Origin: Aristolochia californica
Taxonomy: Eukaryota > Streptophyta > Magnoliopsida > Piperales > Aristolochiaceae
Length of the DNA: 64,000 nt
Assembly (NCBI GenBank): GCA_029961685.1
Contig: JARWKL010000009.1
Location: 14,193,237 to 14,257,236 of the forward strand
Direction of reading: 5' to 3'
The notes under the pieces were generated by a model. The model was not told the DNA's origin, did no database searches, and saw nothing but the letters and a program-made list of their open reading frames with translations. The stretch's first letter is position 1, and each line of letters begins with the position of its first letter. A program made the position numbers and the translations under genes. Below are positions 13,701 to 25,635 of the stretch, in pieces.

Positions 13701-16700
13701 ACAAACGTAAGTAAAGAAAATTTATTCACACACCAGAAATGATGAAAAAAGTTTTCTCATCCAAGTTTGGGAAATTCCTCTAGTTCAACAACCCCAATAG
13801 GTTGGAATTTGATAAGAAAGAGAATTTTCTACACATGCTTTAAAAAATGGATATGCATTCTTGAAACATGTTAAAGATGTAATTCACCTATGGATCCAAA
13901 CATTTCAAAATGAATAAAAAACTTCTCATTAAATTCTCAAGTGAACGTGCGGTGGGATATTTAACTGAGTCAAATAAGCCATTGTTTTACCCATTAACAA
14001 AAAGCTGACCTAACGACCATTGATGATTGTAAACTGATTTATCATGCGTAACGGGCCACATTTTTTTGAGGAATGACTTTTGGGTTTGGATTCAACACTC
14101 AGTTAAAATTCCCTCGCCTCCCCTTTCCCGACGATTGCAAAACCTGATATATAAAAATTAGAAAGAGGTCTAAATCCCTAAAAATTACATAAAATTTTTG
14201 GAAATATCTCTCTGTATAATTTTGCATTGTGCATTTCCATTTTAGATGTATACAATTTTTTTAAATCAAAACTTGAGTTTTTACTTTTTCCTTCATCTCG
14301 TAGACAAGAAAGAGAATAGAGGACAACGAAATGAAAATTTTAGACTTTGTGTATCGAGAAAATTTAAAGCAATAACAAACGTAAGTAAAGAAAAATTTAT
14401 TCACACACCACAAATGAATACAAAAGTTTTGTCATCCAAGTTTGGGAAATTCCACTAGTTCAACAACCTCAATAGATTGGAATTTGATAAGAAAGAGATT
14501 TTCCTACACATGCTTTAAAAAATGGATATGCATGCTTGGAACATGTTAAAGATGCAAATGACCCATGGATCCAAACCTTTTAAACAGTATAACAAACCGC
14601 TCAATGAATTCTCAAGTGAAAGTGGGATGGGATATTTGACCGAGTCAAACAAGCCATTATTTTGCCCATTAACAAAAAGCTGACCTAACGATCAATGATA
14701 GTTGTAAACTGATTTATCATGCGTAACGGGCCACATTTTTTTAAGGAATGACTTTTTGTCTGGATTCAACACTCAGTTAAAATTCCCTCGCCGCCCCTTT
14801 TCCCGACGATTACAAAACCTGATATAAAAAAATTAAAAAGAGGTTTAAATCCCTAAAAATTACATAAACGTTTTGGAAATATCTCTCTCTATAATTTTGC
14901 AATGTGAATTTCCATTTTAGATGTATACTTTTTTCTAAAATCAAAACATGAGTTTTCACTTTTCCCTTCATCTCGTAGACAAAACAGAGAATAGATGACA
15001 ACGAAATGAAAATTTTAGACTATGTGTATGGAAAAAATTTAGAGCAATAAAAAATGTAAGTAAGGAAAATTTTTTCACACACCACATATGAACACAAAAG
15101 TTTTCTCATCCAAGTTTCGGAAATTCCACTAGTTCAACAATCCCAATAGTTGGAATTTGATAGGAAAGAGATTTTTCTACACATGCTTTAAAAAATGGAT
15201 ATGCATGCTTGGAACATGTTGAAGATGCAAATGACCTATGGATCCAAACCTTTTAAACAGAATAACAAACCGCTCAATGAATTCTCAAGTGAAAGTGCGG
15301 TGGGACATTTAACCGAGTCAAACAAGCCATTATTTTGCCCATTAACAAAAAGCTGACCTAACGATCATTGATGATTGTAAACTGATTTATCATGCGTAAC
15401 GGGCCACATTTTTTTGAGGAATGACTTTTGGGTTGGGATTCAACACTCAGTTAAAATTCCCTCGCCTCCCCTTTTCCCGATGATTGCAAAACCTGATATA
15501 TAAAAATTAAAAAGAGGTTTAAATCCCTAAAAATTACATAAACTTTTTTGAAATATCTCTCTCAATAATTTTGCATTGTGCATTTCCTTTTTAGATGTAT
15601 ACTTTTTTCTTAATTCAAAACTTGAGTTTTCACTTTTCCCTTCATCTCGTAGACAAAACAGAGAATAGATGACAACGAAAGGAAAATTTTAGACTTTGTG
15701 TCTGGAAAAAATTTAAAGCAATAAAAAACGTAAGTAAGGAAAATTTATTCACACACCACATATGAACACAAAAGTTTTGTCATCCAAGTTTGGGAAATTC
15801 CACTAGTTTAACAATCCCAATAGATTGGAATTTGATAAGAAAGTGATTTTTCTACACATGCTTTAAAAAATGGATATGCATGCTTGGAACATGTTAAAGA
15901 TGCAAATGACCCATAGATCCAAACCTTTTAAACAAAATAACAAACCGCCAAATGAATTCTCAAGTGAAAGTGCGGTGGGATATTTTACCGAGACAAACAA
16001 GCCATTATTTTCCCCATTTACAAAAAGCTGACCTAACGATCATTGATGATTGTAAACTGATTTATCAAGCGTAACGGGCCATATTTTTGTAAGGAATGAC
16101 TTTTGGGTTGGGATTCAACACTCAGTTAAAATTCCCTCGCCTCCCCTTTTCCCGACGATTGCAAAACCTGATATATTAAAACTAAAAAGAGGATTAAATC
16201 CCTAAAAATTATAGAAACTTTTTGGAAATATCTCTCTCCATATTTGTGCATTGTGCATTTCCATTTTAGATGTGTACATTTTTTTAAAACAAAACTTGAG
16301 TTTTTACTTTTTCCTTCATCTCATAGACAAGAAAGAGAATAGATGACAAAAAAAATGAAAATTTTAGACTTTGTATATGGAGAAAATTTAAATCAATAAC
16401 AAACGTAAGTAAGGAAAAATTTATTCACACACCACAAATGAACACAAAAGTTTTGTCATCCAAGTTTGGGAAATTCCACTTGTTCAACAACCTCAATAGA
16501 TTGGAATTTGATAAGAAAGAGATTTTCCTACACATGCTTTAAAAAATGGATATGCATGCTTGGAACATGTTAAAGATGCAAATGACCCATGGATCCAAAC
16601 CTTTTAAACAGAATAACAAACCGCTCAATGAATTCTCAAGTGAAAGTGCGGCGGGATATTTAACCGAGTCAAACAAGCCATTATTTTGCCCATTGAAAAA

Positions 16701-18855
16701 AAAGCTGACCTAACAATCATTGATGATTATAAACTGATTTATCATGCTTAATGGGCCAAATATTTGAAAGGAATGACTTTTGGGTTGGGACTCAACACTC
16801 AGTTAAAATTCCCTCGCCTCCCCTTTTCCCCACTATTGCAAAACCTGATATATAAAAAATAAAAAGAGGTTTAAATCCCTAAAAATTACTGAAACTTTTT
16901 GGAAATATCTCTCTCCATATTTGTGCATTGTGCTTTTCCATTTTAGATGTGTACATTTTTCTTAAATCAAAACTTGAGTTTTCACTTTTTCCTTCATCTC
17001 GTAGACAATAAACAGAATAGATGACAACGAAATGAAAATTTTGGACTTTGTGCATGGAGAAGATTTAAAGCAATAACAAACGTAAGTAAAGAAAATTTAT
17101 TCACACACCACAAATGAAGAAAAACGTTTTCTCATCCTAGTTTGGGAAATTCCACTAGTTCAACAACCCCAATAGGTTGGAATTTGATAAGAAAGAGATT
17201 TTCTACACATGCTTTAAAAAATGGATATGCATTCTTGAAACATGTTAAAGATGCAATTCACCTATGGATCCAAACATTTCAAAATGAATAAAAAACTTCT
17301 CATTAAATTCTCAAGTGAACGTGCGGTGGGATATTTAACCGAGTCAAATAAGCCATTATTTTGCCCATTAACAAAAAGCTGACCTAACGACCATTGATTA
17401 TTGTAAACTGATTTATCATGCGTAACGGGCCACATTTTTTTGAGGAATGACTTTTGGGTTGGGATTCAACACTCAGTTAAAATTCCCTCGCCTCCCCTTT
17501 CCCAACGATTGCAAAACCTGATATATAAAATTTAGAAAGAGGTTTAAATCCCTAAAAATTATATAAACTTTTGGGAAATAGCTCTCTGTATAATTTTCCA
17601 TTGTGCATTTCCATTTTAGATGTATACATTTTTTTTAAATCAAAACTTGAGTTTTTACTTTTTCCTTCATCTCGTAGACAAGAAAGAGAATAGATGACAA
17701 TGAAATGAAAATTTTAGACTTTGTGTTTCGAGAAAATTTAAAGCAATAACAAACGTAAGTAAAGAAAAATTTATTCAAACGCCACAAATGAACACAAAAG
17801 TTTTGTCATCCAAGTTTGGGAAATTCCACTAGTTCAACAACCTCAATAAATTGGAATTTGATAAGAAAGAGATTTTCCTACACATGCTTTAAAAAATGGA
17901 TATGCATGCTTGGAACATGTTAAAGATGCAAATGACCCATGGATCCAAACCTTTTAAACAGAATAACAAACCGCTCAATGAATTCTCAAGTGAAAGTGCG
18001 GTGGGATATTTTACAGAGTCAAACAAGCCATTATTTTGCCCATTAACAAAAAGCTGACCTAACGATCAACGATTATTGTAAACTGATTTATCATGCGTAA
18101 CAGGCCACATTTTTTTAAGGAATGACTTTTGGGTCTGGATTCAACACTCAGTTAAAATTCCCTCGCCTCCCCTTTTCCCCACGATTACAAAACCTGATAT
18201 ATAAAAATTAAAAAGAGGTTTAAATCCCTAAAAATTACATAAACTTTTTGGAAATATCTCTCTCTATAATTTTGCATTGTGCATTTCTATTTTAGATGTA
18301 TACTTTTTTCTTAAATCAAAACTTGAGTTTTTACTTTTTCCTTCATCTCGTAGACAAGAAAGAGAATAGATGACAACGAAATGAAAATTTTAGACTTTGT
18401 GTATGGAGAAAATTTAAAGCAATAACAAACGTAAGTAAAGAAAAATTTATTCACACACCACAAATGAACACAAAAGTTTTGTCATCCAAGTTTGGGAAAT
18501 TCCACTAGTTCAACAACCTCAATAGATTGCAATTTGATAAGAAAGAGATTTTCCTACACATGCTTTAAAAAATGGATATGAATGCTTGGAACATGATAAA
18601 GATGAAAATGACCCATGGATCCAAACTTTTTAAACAGAATAACAAACCACTCATTGAATTCTCAAGTGAAAGTGCGGTGGCATATTTGACCGAGTCAAAC
18701 AAGCAATTATTTAACCCATTTACAAAAACCTGACCAAACGATCATTGATGATTGTAAACTGATTTATCATGTGTAACGGGCCAAAATTTTGTAAGGAATG
18801 ACTTTTGGGTTGGGATTCAACACTCAGTTAAAATTCCCTCGCCTCCCCTTTTCCC
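10758..18855 (+). repeat. Satellite monomers 17-28
   Basis: Units start at 10758 (P), 11431 (R), 12106 (P), 12781 (Q), 13456 (R), 14130 (P start then Q), 14805 (P), 15479 (P), 16154 (Q), 16831 (R), 17504 (P start then Q) and 18180 (P start then Q). The order P-Q-R-mosaic-P from 12106 recurs from 15479 with matching private variants, and is annotated separately as a five-monomer higher-order repeat. No gene is seen. Confidence 0.93.
12106..18300 (+). repeat. Five-monomer higher-order repeat, two copies (units 19-23 and 24-28)
   Basis: Units 19, 20, 21 and 22 (12106, 12781, 13456, 14130) match units 24, 25, 26 and 27 (15479, 16154, 16831, 17504) at offsets of 3373-3375 bp. Paired variants: ttcctttttagatg with cttaattcaaaac and ccgccaaatgaattc (19/24); tatattaaaac, gaggattaaat and ccacttgttcaac (20/25); gtgcttttcc, gacaataaacag and tgcattcttgaaac (21/26); tagaaagagg, ctctgtataatttt and tcgagaaaattt (22/27). 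The fifth pair (23/28) shares its start (cgattacaaaacc), then unit 28 turns to Q. About 2.8-2.9 kb is clearly duplicated. Confidence 0.88.
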
Positions 18856-21800
18856 GACGATTGCAAAACCTGATATATAAAAACTAAAAAGTGGTTTAAA
18901 TCCCTAAAAATTATAGAAACTTTTTGGAAATATCTCTCTCCATATTTGTGCATTGTGCATTTCCATTTTAGACGTGTACTTTTTTCTTAAATCAAAACAT
19001 GAGTTTTCCCTTTTTTCGTCATCTTGTAGACAAAAAAGAGAATTGATGGCAACGAAATGAAAATTTTAGAGTTTGTGTATGGAGAAAATTTAAAGCAATA
19101 ACAAACATAAGTAAAGAAAATTTATTAACACTCCACAAATGAAGAAAAAAGTTTTCTCATCCAAGTTTGGGAAATTCCACTAGTTTAACGACCCCAATAG
19201 GTTGGAAGTTGATAAGAAAGAGATTTTTCTACACATGCTTTAAAAAATTGATAAGCATGCTTGAAACATGATAAAGATGCAAATGACCTATGGATCCAAA
19301 CGTTTCAAAAAGAATAAAAAACTTCTCATTAAATTCTCAAGTGAACGTGCGGTGGGATATTTAACCGAGTCAAACAAGCCATTATTTTGCCCATTAACAA
19401 AAAGCTGACCTAACGATCATTGATGATTGTAAACTAATTTATCATGCGTAACGGGCCACATTTTTTTAAGGAATGACTTTTGGGTTGGGATTCAACACTC
19501 AGTTAAATTCCCTCGCCTACTCTTTTCCCGACGTTTGCAAAACCTGATATATAAAAACTAAAAAGAGGGTTAAATCCCTAAAAATTACAGAAAATTTTAT
19601 GAAATATCTCTCTCCATATTTGTGCATTGTGCATTTCCATTTTAGATGTGTATATTTTTCTTAAATCAAAACTTGAGTTTTTACTTTTTCCTTCATCTCG
19701 TAGACAAAAAAGAGAATAGATGACAACGAAATGAAAATTTTACACTTTGTGTATGGAGAAAATTTAAAGCAATAACAAACGTAAGTAAGGAAAATTTATT
19801 CACACACATAAAATGAACACAAAATTTTTGTCATCCAAGTTTGGGAAATTCCACTAGTTCAACAACCTCAATAGATTGGAATTTGATAAGAAAGAGATTT
19901 TCCTACACATGCTTTGAAAAATGGATATGCATGCTTGGAACATGTTAAAGATGCAAATGACCCATGGATCCAAACCTTTTAAACAGAATAACAAACCGCT
20001 CAATGAATTCTCAAGTGAACGTGCGGTGGGATATTTAACCGAGTCAAACAAGCAATTATTTTGCCCATTAACAAAAAGCTGACCTAACGATCAGTGATGA
20101 TTGTAAACTGATTTATCATGCGTAACGGGCCACATTTTTTTAAGGACTGACTTTTGGGTCTGGATTCAACACTCAGTTAAAATTCCCTCGCCTCCCTTTT
20201 TCCCGACGATTACAAAACCTGATATATAAAAATTAAAAAGAGGTTTAAATCCCTAAAAATTACATAAATTTTTTGGAAATATCTCTCTCTATAATTTTGC
20301 AATGTGCATTTCCATTTTAGATGTATACTTTTTTCTTAAATCAAAACATGAGTTTTCACTTTTCCCATCATCTCGTAGACAAAACAGAGAATAGATGACA
20401 ACGAAATGAAAATTTTAGACTTTGTGTATAGAAAAATTTATTGCAATAAAAAACGTAAGTAAGGAAAATTTATTCACACACCACATGAACACAAAAGTTA
20501 TCTTATCCAAGTTTGGGAAATTCCACTAGTTCAACAATCCCAATAGATTGGAATTTGATAAGAAAGAGATTTTTCTACACATGGTTTAAAGAATGGACAT
20601 GCATGCTTGGAACATGTTAAAGATGCAAATGACCTATGGATCCAAACCTTTTAAACAGAATAAATAACCGCTCAATGAATTCTCTAGTGAAAGTGCGGTG
20701 GGATATTTAACCGAGTCAAACAAGCCATTATTTTGCCTAGTTACAAAAAGCTGACCTAACGATCATTGATGATTGTAAACTGATTTATAAAGCGTAACGG
20801 GCCATATTTTTGGAAGGAATGACTTTTGGGTTGGGATTCAACACTCAGTTAAAATTCCCTCGCCTCCCCTTTTCCCGACGTTTGCAAAACCTGATATATA
20901 AAAACTAAAAAGCGGTTTAAATCCCTAAAAATTACAGAAACTTTTTGGAAATATCTCTCTCCATATTTGTGCATTGTGCATTTCCATTTTAGATGTGTAC
21001 ATTTTTCTTAAATAAAAACTTGAGTTTTTACTTTTTCCTTCATCTCGTAGACAAGAAAGACTATAGATGACAACGAAATGAAAATTTTAGACTTTGTGTA
21101 TGGAGAAAATTTAAAGCAAAAACAAACGTAAGTAAAGAAAATTTATTCACACACCACAAATGAACACAAAAGTTTTGTCATCCAAGTTTGGGAAATTCCA
21201 CTAGTTCAACAACCTCAATAGATTGGAATTTAATAAAAAAAGAGATTTTCCTACACATGCTTTAAAAAATGGATATGCTTGCTTGGAACATGTTAAAGAT
21301 GCAAATGACCCATGGATCCAAACCTTTTAAACAGAATAACAAACCGCTCAATGAATTCTCAAGTCAAAGTGCAGTGGGATATTTAACCGAGTCGAACAAG
21401 CCATTATTTTGCCCATTTACAAAAAGCTGACCTAACGATCATTGATGATTGGAAACTGATTTATCACACGTAACAGCCAAATTTTTTTAAGGAATGATTT
21501 TGGGGTTGGGACTCAACACTCAGTTAAAATTCCCTCGCCTCCCTTTTTCACGACGATTGCAAAACCTGATATATAGAAACTAAAAAGAGGTTTAAATCCC
21601 TAAAAATTACAGAGACTTTTTGGAAATATCTCTCTCCATATTTGTGCATTGTGAATTTCCATTTTAGACGTGTACATTTTTCTTAAATCAAAACTTGAGA
21701 TTTCACTTTTTCCTTCATCTCGTAGACAAGAAAGAGAATAGATGACAATGAAATGAAAATTTTAGACTTTGAGTATGGAGAAAATTTAAAGCAATAACAA

Positions 21801-22902
21801 ACGTAAGTAAAGAAAATTTATTCATACACCACAAATGAAGGAACAAGTTTTCTCATCCATATTTGGGAAATTCGACTAGTTCAACAACCCCAATAGGTTG
21901 GAATTTGATAAGAAAGAGATTTTTCTACACATGCTATAAAAAATGGATATGCATGCTTGAAACATATTAAAGATGCAAATGACCTATGGATCCAAACCTT
22001 TGAAAAAGAATAAAAAACTTCTCATTAAATTCTCAAGTGAACGTGTGCTGGGATATTTAACCGAGTCAAACAAGCCATTATTTCGCCCATTAACAAAAAG
22101 CAGACCTAACGATCATTGATGATACTAAACTGATTTATCATGCGTAATGGGCCACATTTTTTTAATGAATGACTTTTGGGTTGGGATTCAACACTCAGTT
22201 AAAATTCCCTCACCTCCCCTTTTCCCGACGATTGCAAAACCTGATATATAAAAATTAAAAAGAGGTTTAAATCCCTAAAAATTAAATAAACTTTTTGGAA
22301 ATATCTCTAACTATAATTTTGCATTGTGCATTTCCATTTTAGATGTATACTTTTTTCTTAAATAAAAACTTGAGTTTTCACTTTTCCCTTCATCTCGTAG
22401 ACAAAATAGAGAATAGATGACGACGAAATGAAAATTTTAGACTTTATGTCTGGAAAAAATTTAAAGCAATAAAAAATGTAAGTAAGGAAAATTTATTCAT
22501 ACACCACATATGAACACAAAAGTTTTGTCATCCAACTTTGGCAAATTCCACTAGTTTAACAATCCCAATAGATTGGAATTTGATAAGAAAAAGATTTTTC
22601 TGCACATGCTTTAAAAAATGGATATGCAAGTTTCGAACATGTTAAAGATGCAAATGACCCATAGATCCAAACCTTTTAAACAGAATAACAAACCGCTCAA
22701 TGAATTCTCTAGTGAAAGTGCGGTGGGATATTTAACCGAGTCAAACAAGCCATTATTTTGCCCATTTACAAAAAGCTGACCTAAAGATCATTGATGATTG
22801 TAAACTGATTTATCATGCGTAATGGGCCATATTTTTGTAAGGAATGACTTTTGGGTTGGGATTCAACACTCAGTTAAAATTCCCTCGCCTCCCCCTTTTC
22901 CC
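18856..22902 (+). repeat. Satellite monomers 29-34
   Basis: Units start at 18856 (R), 19530 (Q), 20205 (P), 20877 (Q), 21552 (R) and 22227 (P). Unit 29 resembles unit 18 at 11431: both have gacgtgtac, an altered pyrimidine tract ending in atcttgtag, and gagaattgatg. Units 33-34 resemble units 16-17 at 10083-11430: both pairs have tgaaacatattaaag in the R unit, and the P unit has a ctataatttt variant with tcgaacatgttaaag. No gene is seen. Confidence 0.92.
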
Positions 22903-23104
22903 GACGATTGCAAAACCTGATATATAAAAACTAAAAAGAGGTTTAAATCCCTAAAAATTACAGAAACTTTTTGGAAATATCTCTCTCGTTATTTGTGCGT
23001 TGTGCATTTCCATATTTGTGCATTGTGCATTTCCATTTTTTAAGGAATGACTTTTGGGTTGGGATTCAACACTCAGTTAAAATTCCCTCACATCCCCTTT
23101 TCCC
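22903..23104 (+). repeat. Severely truncated satellite monomer 35 (202 bp)
   Basis: The unit starts normally but breaks off after the ttccattttt block. It joins directly to taaggaatgac, which normally lies near the end of a monomer, so about 0.5 kb of the interior is missing. Just before the break, a 23-bp piece is present twice in tandem (22991-23013 and 23014-23036), the two copies differing at one base. The break lies inside a T run, consistent with joining at short homology. It is the shortest unit in the window. Confidence 0.92.
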
Positions 23105-23713
23105 GACTATTTCAAAACCTGATATATAAAAATTAAAAAGAGGTTTAAATCCCAAAAAATTACATAAAAATTTTGGAAATATCTCTCTCTATAATTTTAC
23201 ATTGTGCATTTCCATTTTAGATGTGTACATTTTCCTTAAATCAAAATTTTAGACTTTGTGTATGGAGAAAATTTCAGGCAATAACAAACGTTAGTAAAGA
23301 AAATTTATTCACACACCAAAAATGAAGAAAAAAGTTTTCTTATTGAAGTTTGGGAAATTCCACTAGTTCAACAATCCCAATAGATTGGAATTTGATAAGA
23401 AAGAAATTTTTCTACACATGCTTTAAAAAATGTATATGCATGCTTGGAACATGTTAAAGATGAAAATGACCCATGGAACCATGCCTTTTAAACAGAATAA
23501 CAAACCGCTCAATGAATTCTCAAGTGAAAGTGCGGTGGGATATTTCATCGAGTCAAACAAGCCATTCTTTTGCCCATTTACAAAAAGATGACATAACGAT
23601 CATTGATGATCGTAAACTGATTTATCATGCGGAACGGGCCAAATTTTTGTAAGGAATGACTTTTGGGTTGGGACTCAACACTCAGTTAAAATTCCCACGC
23701 CCTCCCTTTTCCC
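23105..23713 (+). repeat. Satellite monomer 36 with a 66-bp internal deletion (609 bp)
   Basis: The unit starts with the P-like block (ctataatttt) but passes from cttaaatcaaaa straight to ttttagactttg around 23238-23252. It therefore loses the aaaacttgagtttt palindrome, the pyrimidine-rich stretch and the gatgacaacgaaatg block. Short runs of A flank the missing piece in intact units, so slippage or end joining at AAAA is the likely mechanism. The remainder matches unit 42 at 27082, including the aatgtatatgcatgc variant. Confidence 0.9.
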
Positions 23714-25201
23714 GACGATTGCAAAACCTGATATATAAAAACTAAAAAGAGGTTTAAATCCCTAAAAATTACAGAAATTTTTTGGAAATATCTCTCTCCT
23801 TATTTTTGCAATGTGCATTTCCATTTTAGATGTGTACATTTTTCTTAAATCAAAACTTGAGTTTTCTCTTTTTCCTTCATCTCGTAGACAAGAAAGAGAA
23901 TAGATGACGATGAAATGAAAATTTTAGACTTTGAGTATGGAGAAAATTTAAAGCGATAACAAACGTAAGTAAAGAAAATTTATTCATACACCACAAATGA
24001 AGAAAAAAGTTTTCTCATCCAAGTTTGGGAAATTCCACTAGTTCAACAACCCCAATAGGTTGGAATTTAATATGAAAGAGATTTTTCTACACCTGTTGTA
24101 AAAAATGGATATGTATGCTTGAAACATATTAAAGATGCAAATGACCTATGGATCCAATCCTTTCAAAAAGAATAAAAAACTTCTCATTAAATTCTCAAGT
24201 GAACGTGCGGTGGGATATTTAACCGAGTCAAACAAGCCATTATTTCGCCCATTAACAAAAAGCTGACCTAACGATCATTGATGATTGTAAATTGATTTAT
24301 CATGCGTAACGGGCCACATTTTTTTAAGGAATGACTTTTGGGTTGGGATTCAACACTCAGTTAAAATTCCCTCGCCTCCCCTTTTCCCGACGATTGCAAA
24401 ACCTGATATATAAAAATTAAAAAGAGGTTTAAATCCCTAAAAATTACATAAACTTTTTGGAAATATCTCTCACTATAATTTTGCATTGTGCATTTCCATT
24501 TTAGATGTATACTTTTTTCTAGAATTAAAACTTGAGTTTTCACTTTTCCCTTCATCTCGTAGACAAAACAGAGAATAGATGAGAACGAAATGAAAATTTT
24601 AGACTTTGTGTCTGGAAAAAATTTAAAGCAATAAAAAAGTAAGTAAGGAAAATTTATTCACACACCACATATGAACACAAAAGTTTTGTCATCCAAGTTT
24701 GGGAAATTCCACTTGTTCAACAATCCTAATAGATTGGAATTTGATAAGAAAGAGATTTTTCTGCACATGCTTTAAAAAATGGATATGCATGCTTGGAACA
24801 TGTTAAAGATGCAAATGACCCATAGATCAAAACCTTTTAAACGGAATAACAAACCGCTCAATGAATTCTCTAGTGAAAGTGCGGTAGGATATTTCACTGA
24901 GTCAAACAAGCCATTATTTTACCCATTTACAAAAAGCTAACCTAACGATCAATGATGATTGTAAACTGATTTATCATGCGTAACGGGCCATATTTTTGTA
25001 AGGAATGACTTTTGGGTTGGGATTCAACACTCAGTTAAAATTCCCTCACCACCCCCATTTCAAGACGATTGCAAAACCTGATATATAAAAACTAAAAAGA
25101 GGTTTAAATCCCTAAAAATTACATAAACTTTTTGGAAATATCGCTCTCCATATTTGTGCATTGTGCATTTCCATTTTAGATGTGTACATTTTTCTTAAAT
25201 C

Positions 25202-25215
25202 AAAACTTGAGTTTT
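25202..25215. other. Conserved short inverted repeat (representative copy)
   Basis: aaaacttgagtttt has 6-base arms around tg. It is present in this form in most monomers, for example 37326-37339, 45996-46009 and 63248-63261. Some units carry a single change (ctttagtttt, cttgactttt, acatgagtttt). Such a palindrome could bind a dimeric protein or simply be inherited with the monomer; no function is claimed. Confidence 0.5.
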
Positions 25216-25623
25216 TACTTTTTCCTTCATCTCGTAGACAAGAAAGAGAATAGATGACAACGAAATGAAAATTTTAGACTTTGTGTATGGAGAAAATTTA
25301 AAGCAATAACAAACGTAAGTAAAGAAAATTTATTCACACACGACAAATGAACACAAAAGTTTTGTCATCCAAGTTTGGGAAATGCCACTAGTTCAACAAC
25401 CTCAATGGATTGGAATTTGACAAGAAAGAGATTTTTCTGCACATACTTTAGAAAATGGATATGCATGCTTGGAACATGTTAAAGATGCAAATGACCCATA
25501 GATCCAAACCTTTTAAACAGAATAACAAACCGCGCAATGAATTCTCAAGTGAATGTGCGGTGGGATATTTAACCGAGTGAAACAAGCCATTATTTTGCCC
25601 ATTTACTAAAAGCTGACCTAACG

Positions 25624-25635
25624 ATCATTGATGAT
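25624..25635. other. Second conserved inverted repeat (representative copy)
   Basis: atcattgatgat has 5-base arms around tg. It lies in one of the most conserved parts of the monomer, between gctgacctaacg and gtaaactgatttatcatgcg. Most P, Q and R units keep it; a few have changed bases (atcactcatg at 54230 and 56928). No function is claimed. Confidence 0.45.

Noticed and set aside
19854..20051. Recurring minus-strand frame of about 65 codons (also at 325, 30783 and 52646)
   Set aside because: It is the antisense of the same monomer segment in several units. It recurs because the DNA recurs, and other units carry stops or frameshifts.
22903..23104. Transposon insertion or array edge at the 202-bp unit
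   Set aside because: Both sides are ordinary monomer sequence in the same orientation and nothing foreign is present, so an internal deletion explains it.
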